Numbered from the stretch's first letter, positions 32,171 to 41,484 are shown. The stretch: 64,000 nt of DNA from Selenomonas sp. AE3005 (GCF_000686945.1 NZ_JMME01000001.1:248001-312000), one strand, 5' to 3'. Translations and numbers: made by a program. Notes: generated from the sequence alone by a model not told the origin.

Positions 32171-33970
32171 ATGCAAGTAAATGGCGATTTGGCCAATATA
32201 AAAACTTATATACTGGAAAAACTGCAAGCCCTGTATGATTTGCGTGTGCCTATCGGCCAGCTGTCTACCAGGGAACTGAATGAAAGTATGCTGTCCATTA
32301 CGGCGGATACGGACAGGGAAGTGGCTGTTTACCTGAATCGTCAGGGCAAGGTCGTGCAGGTGTCCCTCGGGGATACGGCAACGGTTGACCTGCCGGAGTT
32401 CAAACAAAAGACGCGTTCGGAGCTGCGCCTGTCGGGAATACGCTGTATCCATACCCATCCCAGCGGCGATGTGCGCCTGAGTGACCCGGATTTATCTTCC
32501 CTGCGGCGCCTGCGCTTTGACTGCATGGCGGCCCTGGGACGCCGGGAGGGCAAGATTGTGGGCTGTCTGGCCTTTTTTACGGGAGAGGCCGGCGAAGATG
32601 GCACGCAGATACTTACGCAGTATGGCCCGGCAGAAGATAAGGTGCTGCACCAGATTAACCTCAACATGCTGATTACGGTGGTCAATAAGAAACTGGCCGC
32701 CCAAAGTACGAAAACCACAGCGGACGAGGAAGAACGGGCCATTCTGGCTGGTGTGGAACGGTCTGGCGGCATTTTTCCCATGGAGGAATCCATGGCCGAG
32801 CTGGCCAGACTTACGGAAACTGCCGGTGCGAAAATAGTAGGCTGTTTTACCCAGCGCAAGGAAAAACCGGACGCGGCTTTATTCCTGGGCAAGGGCAAGG
32901 TGAATGAACTGGCCATGGAGGTGCAGAACCTCGAGGCTACACTGCTGATTGTCGATGATGAACTGACGCCCTCACAGCAGCATAATCTTGAAAGAATGCT
33001 CGGCATTAAGGTCATTGACCGCACAGCCTTGATACTGGATATCTTTGCTCAACGGGCCAGGTCCCGGGAGGGCAAGCTGCAGGTGGAACTGGCGCAGCTG
33101 CGTTACAATCTGCCGCGTCTCAGCGGTCAGGGACTGGCCCTGTCACGTCTGGGCGGCGGTATAGGTACCAGAGGCCCTGGGGAAACAAAGCTCGAAGTTG
33201 ACCGGCGGCGGATATACAGTAAGATTCATGATATCGAGGAACAGATTAAGGGTGTGGCCAAAAGCCGCAGCCTGCACCGCAGCCGGCGCAAGGAATCGCG
33301 GATTCCGCTGGTGGCACTGGTAGGTTATACCAATGCCGGCAAGTCCACCCTGCTCAATAAACTCACTGGTTCGGAGGTCTTTGCCGAGGACAAGCTGTTT
33401 GCTACTTTGGACCCGACAACCAGGCATTTGGTGCTGCCCGAGAAACAGGAAATACTGCTGACAGATACGGTAGGTTTTATTCAAAAACTGCCGCATACGC
33501 TGGTCACAGCTTTCCGGGCAACGCTCGAGGAAGTGCAGGAGGCTGACTTATTATTGCATGTGGTCGACGCCAGCGGTGACCATATCGAAGAACAGATTGA
33601 GGCCGTGGTGGCGGTACTGCAGGAACTTAATGCCGCCGATAAACCGGTGTTGTTTGTCTTTAACAAGGCTGACAAGCTGACCAATCCGCATGTACGCGAG
33701 CAGCTCCTGCATGGCCGGGACGGTGTCTTTATCTCCGCGGTGACGGGGGAGAACCTTGACGGCCTGCTGCGCAGGGTGGAGGGCTTTTTCCAGGAGAGCC
33801 AGGTGCGCATGACGTTACTCGTGCCTTATAGTGAGGGCAGTGTAGTTACCAGATTGCATGGCCTTAATGCTGTGTTGGAAACGGCCTATGAAGAGGCAGG
33901 GACAAAAATGACTGTGCGCCTGCCGCTGTCGGAGAAAGATAATTTTAGTAAGTATGAAATAAAGGAGTAA
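32171..33970 (+). CDS. hflX: GTPase HflX with N-terminal JAMM-like extension
   Basis: HflX is a ribosome-associated GTPase that splits stalled ribosomes. The 599-aa product has the HflX domain (about 190-360, including G-G-G-I-G-T-R-G-P-G-E-T-K-L-E) and a G domain with G1 G-Y-T-N-A-G-K-S-T, G3 D-T-V-G-F-I and G4 N-K-A-D. The first about 185 residues are extra. They contain H94-T-H96-P-S-G-D-V-R-L-S104-D-P-D107, the exact H-x-H-x7-S-x2-D spacing of JAMM/MPN metalloproteases and RadC. Whether the extension cleaves anything is unknown; a glutamate partner upstream is plausible (E-V-A-V-Y). GGGAGAA precedes the start. Confidence 0.92.
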   Translation: MQVNGDLANIKTYILEKLQALYDLRVPIGQLSTRELNESMLSITADTDREVAVYLNRQGKVVQVSLGDTATVDLPEFKQKTRSELRLSGIRCIHTHPSGDVRLSDPDLSSLRRLRFDCMAALGRREGKIVGCLAFFTGEAGEDGTQILTQYGPAEDKVLHQINLNMLITVVNKKLAAQSTKTTADEEERAILAGVERSGGIFPMEESMAELARLTETAGAKIVGCFTQRKEKPDAALFLGKGKVNELAMEVQNLEATLLIVDDELTPSQQHNLERMLGIKVIDRTALILDIFAQRARSREGKLQVELAQLRYNLPRLSGQGLALSRLGGGIGTRGPGETKLEVDRRRIYSKIHDIEEQIKGVAKSRSLHRSRRKESRIPLVALVGYTNAGKSTLLNKLTGSEVFAEDKLFATLDPTTRHLVLPEKQEILLTDTVGFIQKLPHTLVTAFRATLEEVQEADLLLHVVDASGDHIEEQIEAVVAVLQELNAADKPVLFVFNKADKLTNPHVREQLLHGRDGVFISAVTGENLDGLLRRVEGFFQESQVRMTLLVPYSEGSVVTRLHGLNAVLETAYEEAGTKMTVRLPLSEKDNFSKYEIKE

Positions 33971-33975
33971 GTAAA

Positions 33976-35223
33976 TTGGCTTTTTCGCAAAAACTTGTTG
34001 ATTTAAAACAGGAGGTACTAAAGGACTCCCAGGAACTTTTTGCCCGGGTGGACGCTATTGCTGAGGAAAACACCTTAAAGGTTTTGGATGCTATGCGTGA
34101 GTGCAAGGTGTCTGACGCCCATTTCAATACGACTACGGGTTATGCTTATGATGATATCGGCCGGACGAAACTGGAGGAGCTTTACGCGAAAATTTTCGGT
34201 GCAGAACGCGCGCTGGTCCGCACGCAGTTCGTTTCGGGCACGCATGCGCTGGCTACGGTGCTGTTTGGTATTCTGCGCCCCGGTGATGAACTCGTATCCC
34301 TGACGGGCAAGCCCTATGATACTATGCAGACGGTAATTGGCTATGAAAATCCCAGCCCGGGCTCGTTAAAGGAATTTGGTGTCCTCTATAATGAACTGCC
34401 GATGATTGACGGCAAAGTGGACATGGACGGAATTAAGAACGTGATTACGCCAAAAACCAAGATGGTTGAGATTCAGCGTTCCCGTGGTTACAGTATGCGT
34501 AATCCCTTGTCCATCGATGATATCCGGGCTATTTGCGACGAAGTTCACCGCCTTAAGCCGGACTGTATCTGCTTTGTGGATAACTGCTACGGGGAGTTTG
34601 TAGACACCTTGGAACCTACGCAGGCAGGGGCCGATATTATGGCCGGTTCCCTGATTAAAAATCCCGGCGGCGGTATTGCTCCTACGGGCGGCTATGTCGT
34701 CGGCCGTAATGACCTGGTAGAGCTTACGTCCTACCGTCTGACGGCACCGGGCATGGGTGATGAGCTGGGGGCCAGTCTTTCCAATAACCGCCTGCTGTTC
34801 CAGGGCTTATTCCTGGCACCGCATGTTGTGGCACAGTCCATCAAAGGCGCAATTTTTGCAGCCGGCATGTTTGCCCGTCTGGGCTATAAGACTTTGCCAC
34901 TGCCCACAGATGTACGCGGTGACATCATTCAGGCCATCGAACTGGGTACTGGGGAAAATCTGGTGGCCTTCTGCGGCGGCATTCAAAAGTATTCCCCGGT
35001 TGATTCCTTTGCTGCACCGGAACCGTGGGATATGCCCGGCTATACCGACCAGATTATCATGGCGGCCGGAACCTTTGTGCAGGGGGCATCGATTGAGTTC
35101 AGTGCCGATGGCCCCATGCGCGCTCCGTACAATGTTTACCTGCAGGGCGGCCTGACCTTTGAGCACGCTGTAATTGGCATTATGGGAGCTGCCCAGGCTA
35201 TTGAGGATTTAAAACAGAAATAA
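33976..35223 (+). CDS. Methionine gamma-lyase family PLP enzyme (aluminium-resistance protein family)
   Basis: The 415-aa PLP-dependent enzyme matches the methionine gamma-lyase-like family of Firmicutes. Features are T-G-Y-A-Y-D-D-I-G-R near residue 55, R-T-Q-F-V-S-G-T-H-A at the cofactor phosphate site, and G-S-L-I-K-N-P-G-G-G-I-A-P-T-G-G with the Schiff-base Lys about residue 235. The real substrate is uncertain; the family name comes from weak similarity to methionine and cystathionine lyases. The start is TTG 33976, supported by AAAGGAG 7 bases upstream. It follows hflX by 5 bases, as is common in this group. Confidence 0.85.
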   Translation: MAFSQKLVDLKQEVLKDSQELFARVDAIAEENTLKVLDAMRECKVSDAHFNTTTGYAYDDIGRTKLEELYAKIFGAERALVRTQFVSGTHALATVLFGILRPGDELVSLTGKPYDTMQTVIGYENPSPGSLKEFGVLYNELPMIDGKVDMDGIKNVITPKTKMVEIQRSRGYSMRNPLSIDDIRAICDEVHRLKPDCICFVDNCYGEFVDTLEPTQAGADIMAGSLIKNPGGGIAPTGGYVVGRNDLVELTSYRLTAPGMGDELGASLSNNRLLFQGLFLAPHVVAQSIKGAIFAAGMFARLGYKTLPLPTDVRGDIIQAIELGTGENLVAFCGGIQKYSPVDSFAAPEPWDMPGYTDQIIMAAGTFVQGASIEFSADGPMRAPYNVYLQGGLTFEHAVIGIMGAAQAIEDLKQK

Positions 35224-35256
35224 GTTTCGACGATAAGTGATAAAGAAGGTTTTAGC

Positions 35257-36411
35257 ATGTTACTTAGACAACATCGGCGGCTGCCGTCCCTGGATGTGTT
35301 CCGGGGACTGGTCATCGCCTGCATGCTGTTGGTAAACGGCCTGCCCGATTTTGCCGGGGCGTATCCGGTGCTGCTCCATTCGCCCTGGGAAGGCATAACG
35401 CTGGCGGATTTTGTCATGCCGGGCTTTATCTTCGCTATGGGGACAGCCGGGGCTTTACATTTGGCCAAGTATGGGCGGAATAGGGAAAATGATATTTTCG
35501 GGCGGATTACACGGCGCTCGTTGATATTGATACTGCTGGGGCTGTTCCTCAGTCAGATGCCGCTTATCCTGCAGCACTTCTTTACTCCCGGGGGAGCCTC
35601 AGCGGGACTGCTGGCACAGATTATTGACCATGGCCGGGTGTTGGGCGTTCTCCAAAGACTGGGGCTGGTGTATTTTTGTGGCATGATTCTGGCCTGGGGG
35701 CTGGAACGAAACTCCCTGTTAAATACCATGGCCTTTTTACTGCTGCTGCTTTCTTCTGTGTGTTTTCATCTGTATGATACGAGCAGCCCGTTTAGTCCCA
35801 CGGATAATATCAGCATGGTTATCGACGGGATTTTCCCGGGGGCGGCCCATTGTTATATGGGCGGTAATTTTGACCCCGAGGGACTGTATGGCACGATTGC
35901 CGCTACAGCGTCAATGCTGTTTGGCATAATGGCCGGGCGTCATTTGACCGTAGATAATGCGCCGGTCTTTGAACGGGTGGGCAAAATGATACTGCATGGC
36001 AGCGTCCTGCTATTGGCAGGCGGCCTTTGGAGCTATATGGATATAATCTGCAAAAATCTGTGGACGGCACCGTTTGCCCTGCTGACCAGCGGCTTTTGTA
36101 TGTGGCTGCTGGCTTTGCTGGAAATCAGCTTTTCCTTTATGCCGGATTTTATGGGCTGGTTATGCGCTCCCTGGCGCTGGTTGGGCAAGAATGCCTTGCT
36201 GTTCTATATTCTGCCGGAAGTGGTGCTGATGACGCTGTGGCAGGTGCATACAGCGTCAGAAATGCCCTTGTATCCCTGGCTATGGTCTGTTACACTGAAG
36301 GGCATAGGCAATATTCCTTTGAGTATTCTGCTCTTTACGTTGTTATGGATTTGCTTGTGGCTGCCCCTGGCGAAATACTTGCACAAGCATGATATATTGT
36401 TTAAGGTTTGA
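35257..36411 (+). CDS. Membrane acyltransferase, heparan-alpha-glucosaminide N-acetyltransferase-like
   Basis: The 384-aa protein has about ten membrane helices and the N-terminal signature L-P-S-L-D-V-F-R-G-L-V-I-A-C-M-L-L-V-N, then F-V-M-P-G-F-I-F-A-M-G. These are typical of HGSNAT/DUF5009-type proteins that carry acetyl groups across the membrane to sugar amines. The C-terminal W-L-G-K-N-A-L-L-F-Y-I helix is also typical. The gene ends 16 bases before an exported GH84 hexosaminidase, which suggests a shared role in cell-surface or imported amino sugars. The substrate is inferred from this pairing only. Confidence 0.8.
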   Translation: MLLRQHRRLPSLDVFRGLVIACMLLVNGLPDFAGAYPVLLHSPWEGITLADFVMPGFIFAMGTAGALHLAKYGRNRENDIFGRITRRSLILILLGLFLSQMPLILQHFFTPGGASAGLLAQIIDHGRVLGVLQRLGLVYFCGMILAWGLERNSLLNTMAFLLLLLSSVCFHLYDTSSPFSPTDNISMVIDGIFPGAAHCYMGGNFDPEGLYGTIAATASMLFGIMAGRHLTVDNAPVFERVGKMILHGSVLLLAGGLWSYMDIICKNLWTAPFALLTSGFCMWLLALLEISFSFMPDFMGWLCAPWRWLGKNALLFYILPEVVLMTLWQVHTASEMPLYPWLWSVTLKGIGNIPLSILLFTLLWICLWLPLAKYLHKHDILFKV

Positions 36412-36427
36412 GAAGGCAGGTGTTAAT

Positions 36428-37834
36428 ATGGTTAAAAGTTTTTTGCATGGTAAAATGAAATGGCTGTTGTGTCTGGCGGTAGTCACCTGTGGCTTTTGTT
36501 TCGGCAGTATAAACGCCTCAGGGGCTGAGCCCATTCCCTTGCGCGGCATTGTCGAAGGTTTCTATGGCACGCCCTGGACGCAGGAAAAACGTCTGGATAT
36601 GCTGAAATTCTGTTCTGACCATAATCTTAATGCCTATATCTATGCACCAAAAGATGACCCGTATCATCGGGCCAAGTGGCGTGAACCATATCCGCAGGAT
36701 AAACTGGCTGATTTGCAGGAACTTGTCAAAACTGCCAAAGCCAACAATGTGCGCTTTATCTTTGCCATTTCCCCGGGGCTTGATATAGAGCTTTCCGGTT
36801 ATCGGGGCGTACTGGACAGAGTGGCCATGGAAAAGAAACTCATGGCCATGTACGATTTGGGCGTCCGGGACTTTGCCATTTTCTTTGACGATATAAAGAA
36901 TAAGGACGGCCGCGGCCAGGCGGAATTCTTAAATTGGGTGAATGAACATTTCATCGCCAAGCATGCGGACGTTGCGCCGCTCATTACCGTACCGACGGAA
37001 TATTTTCGTCAGGATATGGAAGAAAATGGCAGTATCAAGGAATATACGCGGGATTTTTCCCAGACACTCGATAAAAATATCCTGGTGCTCTATACCGGGG
37101 AAAAAGTTGTGCCTGACGGGCTGAGTGACACAGATTATCAGGCGGCCCTCAGCCTGTATGGCCGCAAGCTTGGTGTCTGGTGGAACTATCCGGTCAGCGA
37201 TTATTTGGAGGCCAAGCTGGCTTTGGGATCGGTGGAAAAATTACCGCAGGATTCCGTCATTCCGGCGATATTCTTCAATCCGATGAAACATGCGGAATTG
37301 TCGAAAATCAGTTTGTCTACGGCTGCTGATTACGCACAGAATCCCGGCAATTATGACGCCGTTAAATCCTGGCACAAAGCTATCAAGGACTTATATGGGA
37401 ACTTGGCGCCGGCTATGGAAAATTTTGCTGACCATAGCCAGCACATGGTGGTATCCTGGGCTGTTATCGGCCCGGAAGATGGTGCTGCCCTGCGCGTGCT
37501 GCTGAATGAGTACTGGCAGGCTGACAGTCCGGCGGACAAGCAGAGCAAACAGGAAAAAGTTGTTCAGGAATTGACTAAGCTGGACAATAGTCTGGCCACA
37601 TTAGAACGGCAGCTTTTGCCGCAGCAGCTGGCTGAATGCCAGCCACAGCTGGCCCAGTTGCGGCGTATCATCAAGGCAGACCTGACGGGTCTGGCAGTCC
37701 TGGCAGGCGATAAAGCTAAGGCTGAATCGTTTAAACAGGAACTGGCGGAGGTAAGAGCGCATGATAAAACCGCGCTCATATCAGAAACCTGTGCCAGAGC
37801 GTTTTTAAATGAACTGGCAGGGCATATAAAATAA
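36428..37834 (+). CDS. Exported GH84 beta-N-acetylglucosaminidase (O-GlcNAcase-like)
   Basis: The 468-aa protein starts with a signal peptide (residues 1-33) followed by P-L-R-G-I-V-E-G-F-Y-G-T-P-W-T, the opening strand of GH84 enzymes. The adjacent catalytic aspartates of this family are Asp154-Asp155 in F-F-D-D-I; GH84 uses substrate-assisted cleavage of N-acetylglucosaminides. Y-A-P-K-D-D-P-Y-H-R-A-K-W-R is a further family signature. The C-terminal about 130 residues form a helical domain. ATG 36428 is chosen because it starts the signal peptide; a more upstream frame start overlaps the previous gene. It is the last gene before a strong terminator. Confidence 0.92.
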   Translation: MVKSFLHGKMKWLLCLAVVTCGFCFGSINASGAEPIPLRGIVEGFYGTPWTQEKRLDMLKFCSDHNLNAYIYAPKDDPYHRAKWREPYPQDKLADLQELVKTAKANNVRFIFAISPGLDIELSGYRGVLDRVAMEKKLMAMYDLGVRDFAIFFDDIKNKDGRGQAEFLNWVNEHFIAKHADVAPLITVPTEYFRQDMEENGSIKEYTRDFSQTLDKNILVLYTGEKVVPDGLSDTDYQAALSLYGRKLGVWWNYPVSDYLEAKLALGSVEKLPQDSVIPAIFFNPMKHAELSKISLSTAADYAQNPGNYDAVKSWHKAIKDLYGNLAPAMENFADHSQHMVVSWAVIGPEDGAALRVLLNEYWQADSPADKQSKQEKVVQELTKLDNSLATLERQLLPQQLAECQPQLAQLRRIIKADLTGLAVLAGDKAKAESFKQELAEVRAHDKTALISETCARAFLNELAGHIK

Positions 37835-37846
37835 TAATGCTATAAA

Positions 37847-37886
37847 AACAGAGGCCATGACTTTGTCATGGCCTCTGTTTTATTAT
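37847..37886. terminator. Bidirectional terminator between GH84 and the pilus ATPase gene
   Basis: ACAGAGGCCATGAC and GTCATGGCCTCTGT pair perfectly around TTT, with A-rich and T-rich flanks that serve both converging genes. Confidence 0.92.
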
Positions 37887-37902
37887 GGTAAAGATTGATT
37901 TG

Positions 37903-39051
37903 TCAACTGCCGTATAATACGCGCCGGACTTCTTCTTTTGTTGTCAGACTAGCCTCAGCTTTATTATCGCCATCAGTTTGCATGGTTTCCATGCCATTGT
38001 CGCAAGCCAGCCTGGTCAGCACTTCCTGACTTTGACCTGTCAAAATTGCCTCCCGGATTGACTGGTCAACTACCATCAATTCATGAATGGCAAGCCGGCC
38101 GCAGAATTTGCCGTTTTCACCAGCTGCCGTTCTACGGACAAGTCTTTGGGCCAGGACGCCGGTCAGCGTTGCCGCCAGCAAATATGGAGGTACGCCCATT
38201 TCTAGCAGGCGGAAAACCGTGGCGGTGGCATTTTCTGTGTGCAGGGTGGTGAGGAGTAAATGACCGGTCAAAGCCATTCGTACTGCCATCATTGCTGTTT
38301 CCTCATCGCGAATTTCCCCCAACAGAATTCCCTGTGCGTCCTGCCGTAAAATTGCCCGCAGGCCGCTGGCATAAGTAAGGCCTGCCTTAGGGTTTAATTG
38401 TACCTGATTTATGCCAGTTATATGACGTTCGATAGGATCCTCTAACGTAATCCAATTCCGTTCCACTTCGTTCAGCTCACGCAGGGCCGCATATAAGGTG
38501 GTGGTCTTTCCCGAGTTCATCGGCCCGGTGACAATTATAAGCCCGGACGGGCGCCGAATAAGCTGGCGAAATTTGTTTTCAGTATCCGGACTAAAGCCCA
38601 ATTGGCTAAGGGATAAAAGTTCCTCCTGCAAGTTCATCAGTCTGAGTACCAGCATTTCCCCGCCGGACACGGGCATGGCAGCTGTTCTGATATCGAGTTT
38701 TTTATCACCGGCAGAAAAAACAAAGGAGCCATCCTGAGGACGGTTGCGAACCGCAATATCCATACCGGCCATAACCTTGATTCTGGAGCTTAGGCGCTGT
38801 GCCAGCTCCAAGGGCAGGCGGTAAGGCAGTTCTTGCAGCAAGCCATCGCAACGGCAGCGGAACCGTACTTCCTGTGCTAATGGTTCGATGTGCAGGTCAC
38901 TGGCACCCAGTTTTACAGCCTGTTTCAGTAAAAAATTAGCCAGGCGTACAATAGCACTGTTACTTTGCTCTGGCATATTTATTCCCGGTTCCAGCTGCTC
39001 ACGCTGACATTGCGTTACGAGGATATGCCAAAATTTCTCATCATCAGTCAC
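37903..39051 (-). CDS. Type II secretion / type IV pilus assembly ATPase (PilB/GspE-like), short form
   Basis: The 382-aa protein contains the core of assembly ATPases: Walker A G-P-M-N-S-G-K-T-T, the Asp box L-E-D-P-I-E, G-E-I-R-D-E-E-T, and the His box T-T-L-H-T-E-N-A-T-A. It lacks the MshEN N-terminal domain of full-length PilB (about 560 aa) and the tetracysteine zinc motif after A-Q-R-L-V-R-R. The start is uncertain: GTG 39051 has no strong ribosome binding site. It would power pilus or pseudopilus extension with the platform protein encoded at 45.3 kb. No pilin gene is nearby. Confidence 0.88.
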   Translation of the reverse strand: MTDDEKFWHILVTQCQREQLEPGINMPEQSNSAIVRLANFLLKQAVKLGASDLHIEPLAQEVRFRCRCDGLLQELPYRLPLELAQRLSSRIKVMAGMDIAVRNRPQDGSFVFSAGDKKLDIRTAAMPVSGGEMLVLRLMNLQEELLSLSQLGFSPDTENKFRQLIRRPSGLIIVTGPMNSGKTTTLYAALRELNEVERNWITLEDPIERHITGINQVQLNPKAGLTYASGLRAILRQDAQGILLGEIRDEETAMMAVRMALTGHLLLTTLHTENATATVFRLLEMGVPPYLLAATLTGVLAQRLVRRTAAGENGKFCGRLAIHELMVVDQSIREAILTGQSQEVLTRLACDNGMETMQTDGDNKAEASLTTKEEVRRVLYGS

Positions 39052-39087
39052 GCTTATACCAGCTTTCTCATTAAGAAATCTGTATTA

Positions 39088-40575
39088 TTATTTTCTGCTG
39101 CTTACATAACTTCTTTCTTTGGCAGGTATGGCTTTCCAATCTACATTATTGGCAGCAATGCCATGTTTCAGTCCCCAGGCGGCGGCAATGCCGGCAGCCT
39201 CGCCAATGCTCATGCAGGTGGGCTGAATGCGCATGGAGGCCTGCAGGATAAAGCTGGCGCTGATGGCCCGGCCAGCGACAATCAGGTTGCCGATTTCGTT
39301 GGTTACCAAGGAGCGGTAGGGGATTTCGTAATAAGCACCCTTGGGCAGCTTTTCCGATACCTTTTCGCCATGGGCGTCAATGAACCAGGCAGTACGGCAG
39401 ACCGCGTCAGCATAGCGGCTCTGGTTATGGTAATCGTCCTCGACAAGATAATGTTTGCCGCGGATACGCCAGGATTCACGAGCCCCCAGCATAGCGGCCT
39501 CCCGGCTGATGAATGCATGCTCGAACCCGGGCAGGTGTTTCACAAGGTAGGCAGCGATATGACGCATCATCTTGCGGCCTACAGTAACGGCTTTGCTGTA
39601 GGAAAGCGGGTCAGAGGCGCTGTATTCTACAGGAATTTCCGGGCAGTTCATGCTCATGACGCCGTTTTTGCCGATGATGGAATGGGCCTGCAGGTATTCG
39701 GCCTCTTTCTGTGTAAGCTCACCAGATTCCACGCCGCGTGCCATCAATTCTTCCAGCTTGTAACGCTGTTTGCGGTGCATGGCCTCGGCAATTTCAAAAT
39801 GAGGAGGTTTGGACTTGCACCAGTCTTCTTTTAGTTCGACGGCCACATGCTGGTAGAGGCGATTTAAATCAATGCCGCCCATTTCAAAGCGGAAGGACAT
39901 GGGCTGGTTGTTGCCGGTCTTTTCATAGCCTTTTTCAAATGGGACGCCGGCAGCGCGGGCAAGGTAGGCATCGCCTGTCGTATCGATAAATGTTTTGGCC
40001 CGAATGGCAGCCAGGCCGGCGATAGTCTGCACGATAACGGCGGTGATATTGCCTTTGTCCACGATACTGTCAACCAGTACGCACTGATATAAGATATTGA
40101 CGCCGGCCTCCTCGCACATTTCATCATAGATAAGTGACAAAGTTTCCGGATTATGCCAAACCTGTCGGGTGACGCCGTCATAGTGTTCAATACCATGACG
40201 GTGCAGCCTGTCTTTTACTTCTGCGACATAAGGCGTATCGCTGTCAGGGGCCAGTGTGTCCATAAAAGGATAAACACAGCCGAGGACAGCCAGGCCGCCC
40301 AAGGCAATGCCGCGTTCTACGAGAACGGTTTTGGCACCTTTGCGGGCGGCATTTATGGCAGCTGCGGCACCTGACGGCCCACCGCCGCAAACGCATACAT
40401 CAGTATCAAAGAGTAGGGGAATTTCGCGGCCTGCATAGGCCATGGTTCCTGCCTGCGGCGTGCTGGGCGTGGCGGCCATACCTGGCGTGGTACCGGCGGC
40501 CAGACCGGCAGCAGCCAAAGAGGCCATCTTTACAAATTCCCGACGTGAAATAGGGAGCGAAAATGATTTTTGCAT
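39088..40575 (-). CDS. FAD-dependent oxidoreductase with twin-arginine signal
   Basis: The 495-aa flavoprotein begins with a Tat signal: S-R-R-E-F-V-K-M followed by a hydrophobic A-A-A-G-L-A-A-G-T stretch, so it is exported folded with its cofactor. The FAD-binding motif D-V-C-V-C-G-G-G-P-S-G-A-A-A-A-I-N-A-A-R-K-G-A follows at about residues 58-80. The overall pattern is that of the FAD_oxidored family (PF12831-type) of succinate-dehydrogenase-like or ketosteroid-like enzymes. The ATG at 40575 is chosen because AAGGAGC lies 7 bases upstream; the frame extends 9 codons further. A ferredoxin and an iron-sulfur membrane protein on the same strand may supply electrons. The substrate is unknown. 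Confidence 0.85.
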   Translation of the reverse strand: MQKSFSLPISRREFVKMASLAAAGLAAGTTPGMAATPSTPQAGTMAYAGREIPLLFDTDVCVCGGGPSGAAAAINAARKGAKTVLVERGIALGGLAVLGCVYPFMDTLAPDSDTPYVAEVKDRLHRHGIEHYDGVTRQVWHNPETLSLIYDEMCEEAGVNILYQCVLVDSIVDKGNITAVIVQTIAGLAAIRAKTFIDTTGDAYLARAAGVPFEKGYEKTGNNQPMSFRFEMGGIDLNRLYQHVAVELKEDWCKSKPPHFEIAEAMHRKQRYKLEELMARGVESGELTQKEAEYLQAHSIIGKNGVMSMNCPEIPVEYSASDPLSYSKAVTVGRKMMRHIAAYLVKHLPGFEHAFISREAAMLGARESWRIRGKHYLVEDDYHNQSRYADAVCRTAWFIDAHGEKVSEKLPKGAYYEIPYRSLVTNEIGNLIVAGRAISASFILQASMRIQPTCMSIGEAAGIAAAWGLKHGIAANNVDWKAIPAKERSYVSSRK

Positions 40576-40693
40576 GGATAAGCTCCTTCCTGTTTGTTGC
40601 ATTGCAGTTAATAACTATACAGGAATATTTCTGTCATGGCGTGCTGTTTTCCTTTAATTATCGTGATTAAAAGAATAAAGGTGAGATATTTTT

Positions 40694-41269
40694 TCATTCC
40701 GGCAGGTTGGGGCTTTTAGCCTGGCAAATCAGCTGCGTCAGCGTACCCATAGGGCAGTAAACGCACCATGACCGCGGACGGAATAAAAGCATGGTAACAA
40801 GAGCGATGACTTCGGAGGTCAGCATAAGACTATACAGGCCAAAAGCAAATTGTGCTGTCCAGGGGGATACGTCTCCGCTATAGGCCCACTCCCAGGGAAA
40901 GTGGAACGTCCATAAAAGCGAAACCACCTGCTGCAGGGATTCGATGCCGCTATAAACGAGCCAGGTTGTATAGAGCACACTGCCGAACATGCCGAAGAAA
41001 AATACCATAAAGCCAAAACGGAACGCCTTGCCCTTCATCCAGGCAGGCATATCTTTACGCCGGGAAAAGCCCAACTGCCCTAGAGCCCGTAGTGTCTGCC
41101 CGCGGTCGCAGTAGCGGTTGCAAAAGCGCTTATTGCCGAAAAATATCGCCATAATGAGGGGCAGGGCAAAGCTGATAAGCCCGAGCCAGGAAAAGAGAAT
41201 ATTAAAAAATCCCAGGCCGAAGTAAAGCAGCGACCAAATCCACAGATAGTGATACCAATGCTTGTTCAT
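40694..41269 (-). CDS. 4Fe-4S-type membrane protein, NapH/NosR C-terminal-like
   Basis: The 191-aa protein has about four membrane helices and two cysteine motifs of the polyferredoxin-membrane family: C-N-R-Y-C (about residue 50) on one side and C-V-Y-C-P (about 173) near the C-terminus. It resembles the quinol-oxidising membrane part of NapH/CcoG-type proteins. ATG 41269 is preceded by GGAGG at 8 bases, which decides it against an upstream in-frame start. Its start overlaps the stop of a two-cluster ferredoxin gene, and it likely passes electrons between the membrane pool and that ferredoxin. Confidence 0.75.
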   Translation of the reverse strand: MNKHWYHYLWIWSLLYFGLGFFNILFSWLGLISFALPLIMAIFFGNKRFCNRYCDRGQTLRALGQLGFSRRKDMPAWMKGKAFRFGFMVFFFGMFGSVLYTTWLVYSGIESLQQVVSLLWTFHFPWEWAYSGDVSPWTAQFAFGLYSLMLTSEVIALVTMLLFRPRSWCVYCPMGTLTQLICQAKSPNLPE

Positions 41270-41484
41270 GCGCGCACCTCCAGTTTTATGATGGAGGCTG
41301 GACACTCACGGACGCATTTGCCGCAGCCTACACAGAGAGTTTCCTTAACTTTGGCAAACTGCCCTTGATAGACGGCAATGGCACCTAACGGACATACATC
41401 CTCACAAGCCCCGCAGGCTGCACATAATTCCCTGTCCGGAACCGCATAGCGCGGTGATAGTTTTTTCGTTATTCGTTCACCCAT
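41266..41484 (-). CDS. Ferredoxin with two [4Fe-4S] clusters
   Basis: The 72-aa protein contains C-A-A-C-G-A-C-E-D-V-C-P and C-V-G-C-G-K-C-V-R-E-C-P, which together bind two [4Fe-4S] clusters. ATG 41484 is used since AAGGA lies 7 bases upstream; the in-frame ATG two codons earlier is too close to that site. It is coupled to the following NapH-like membrane protein and may form an electron chain to the Tat-exported flavoprotein further along the strand. Confidence 0.88.
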   Translation of the reverse strand: MGERITKKLSPRYAVPDRELCAACGACEDVCPLGAIAVYQGQFAKVKETLCVGCGKCVRECPASIIKLEVRA

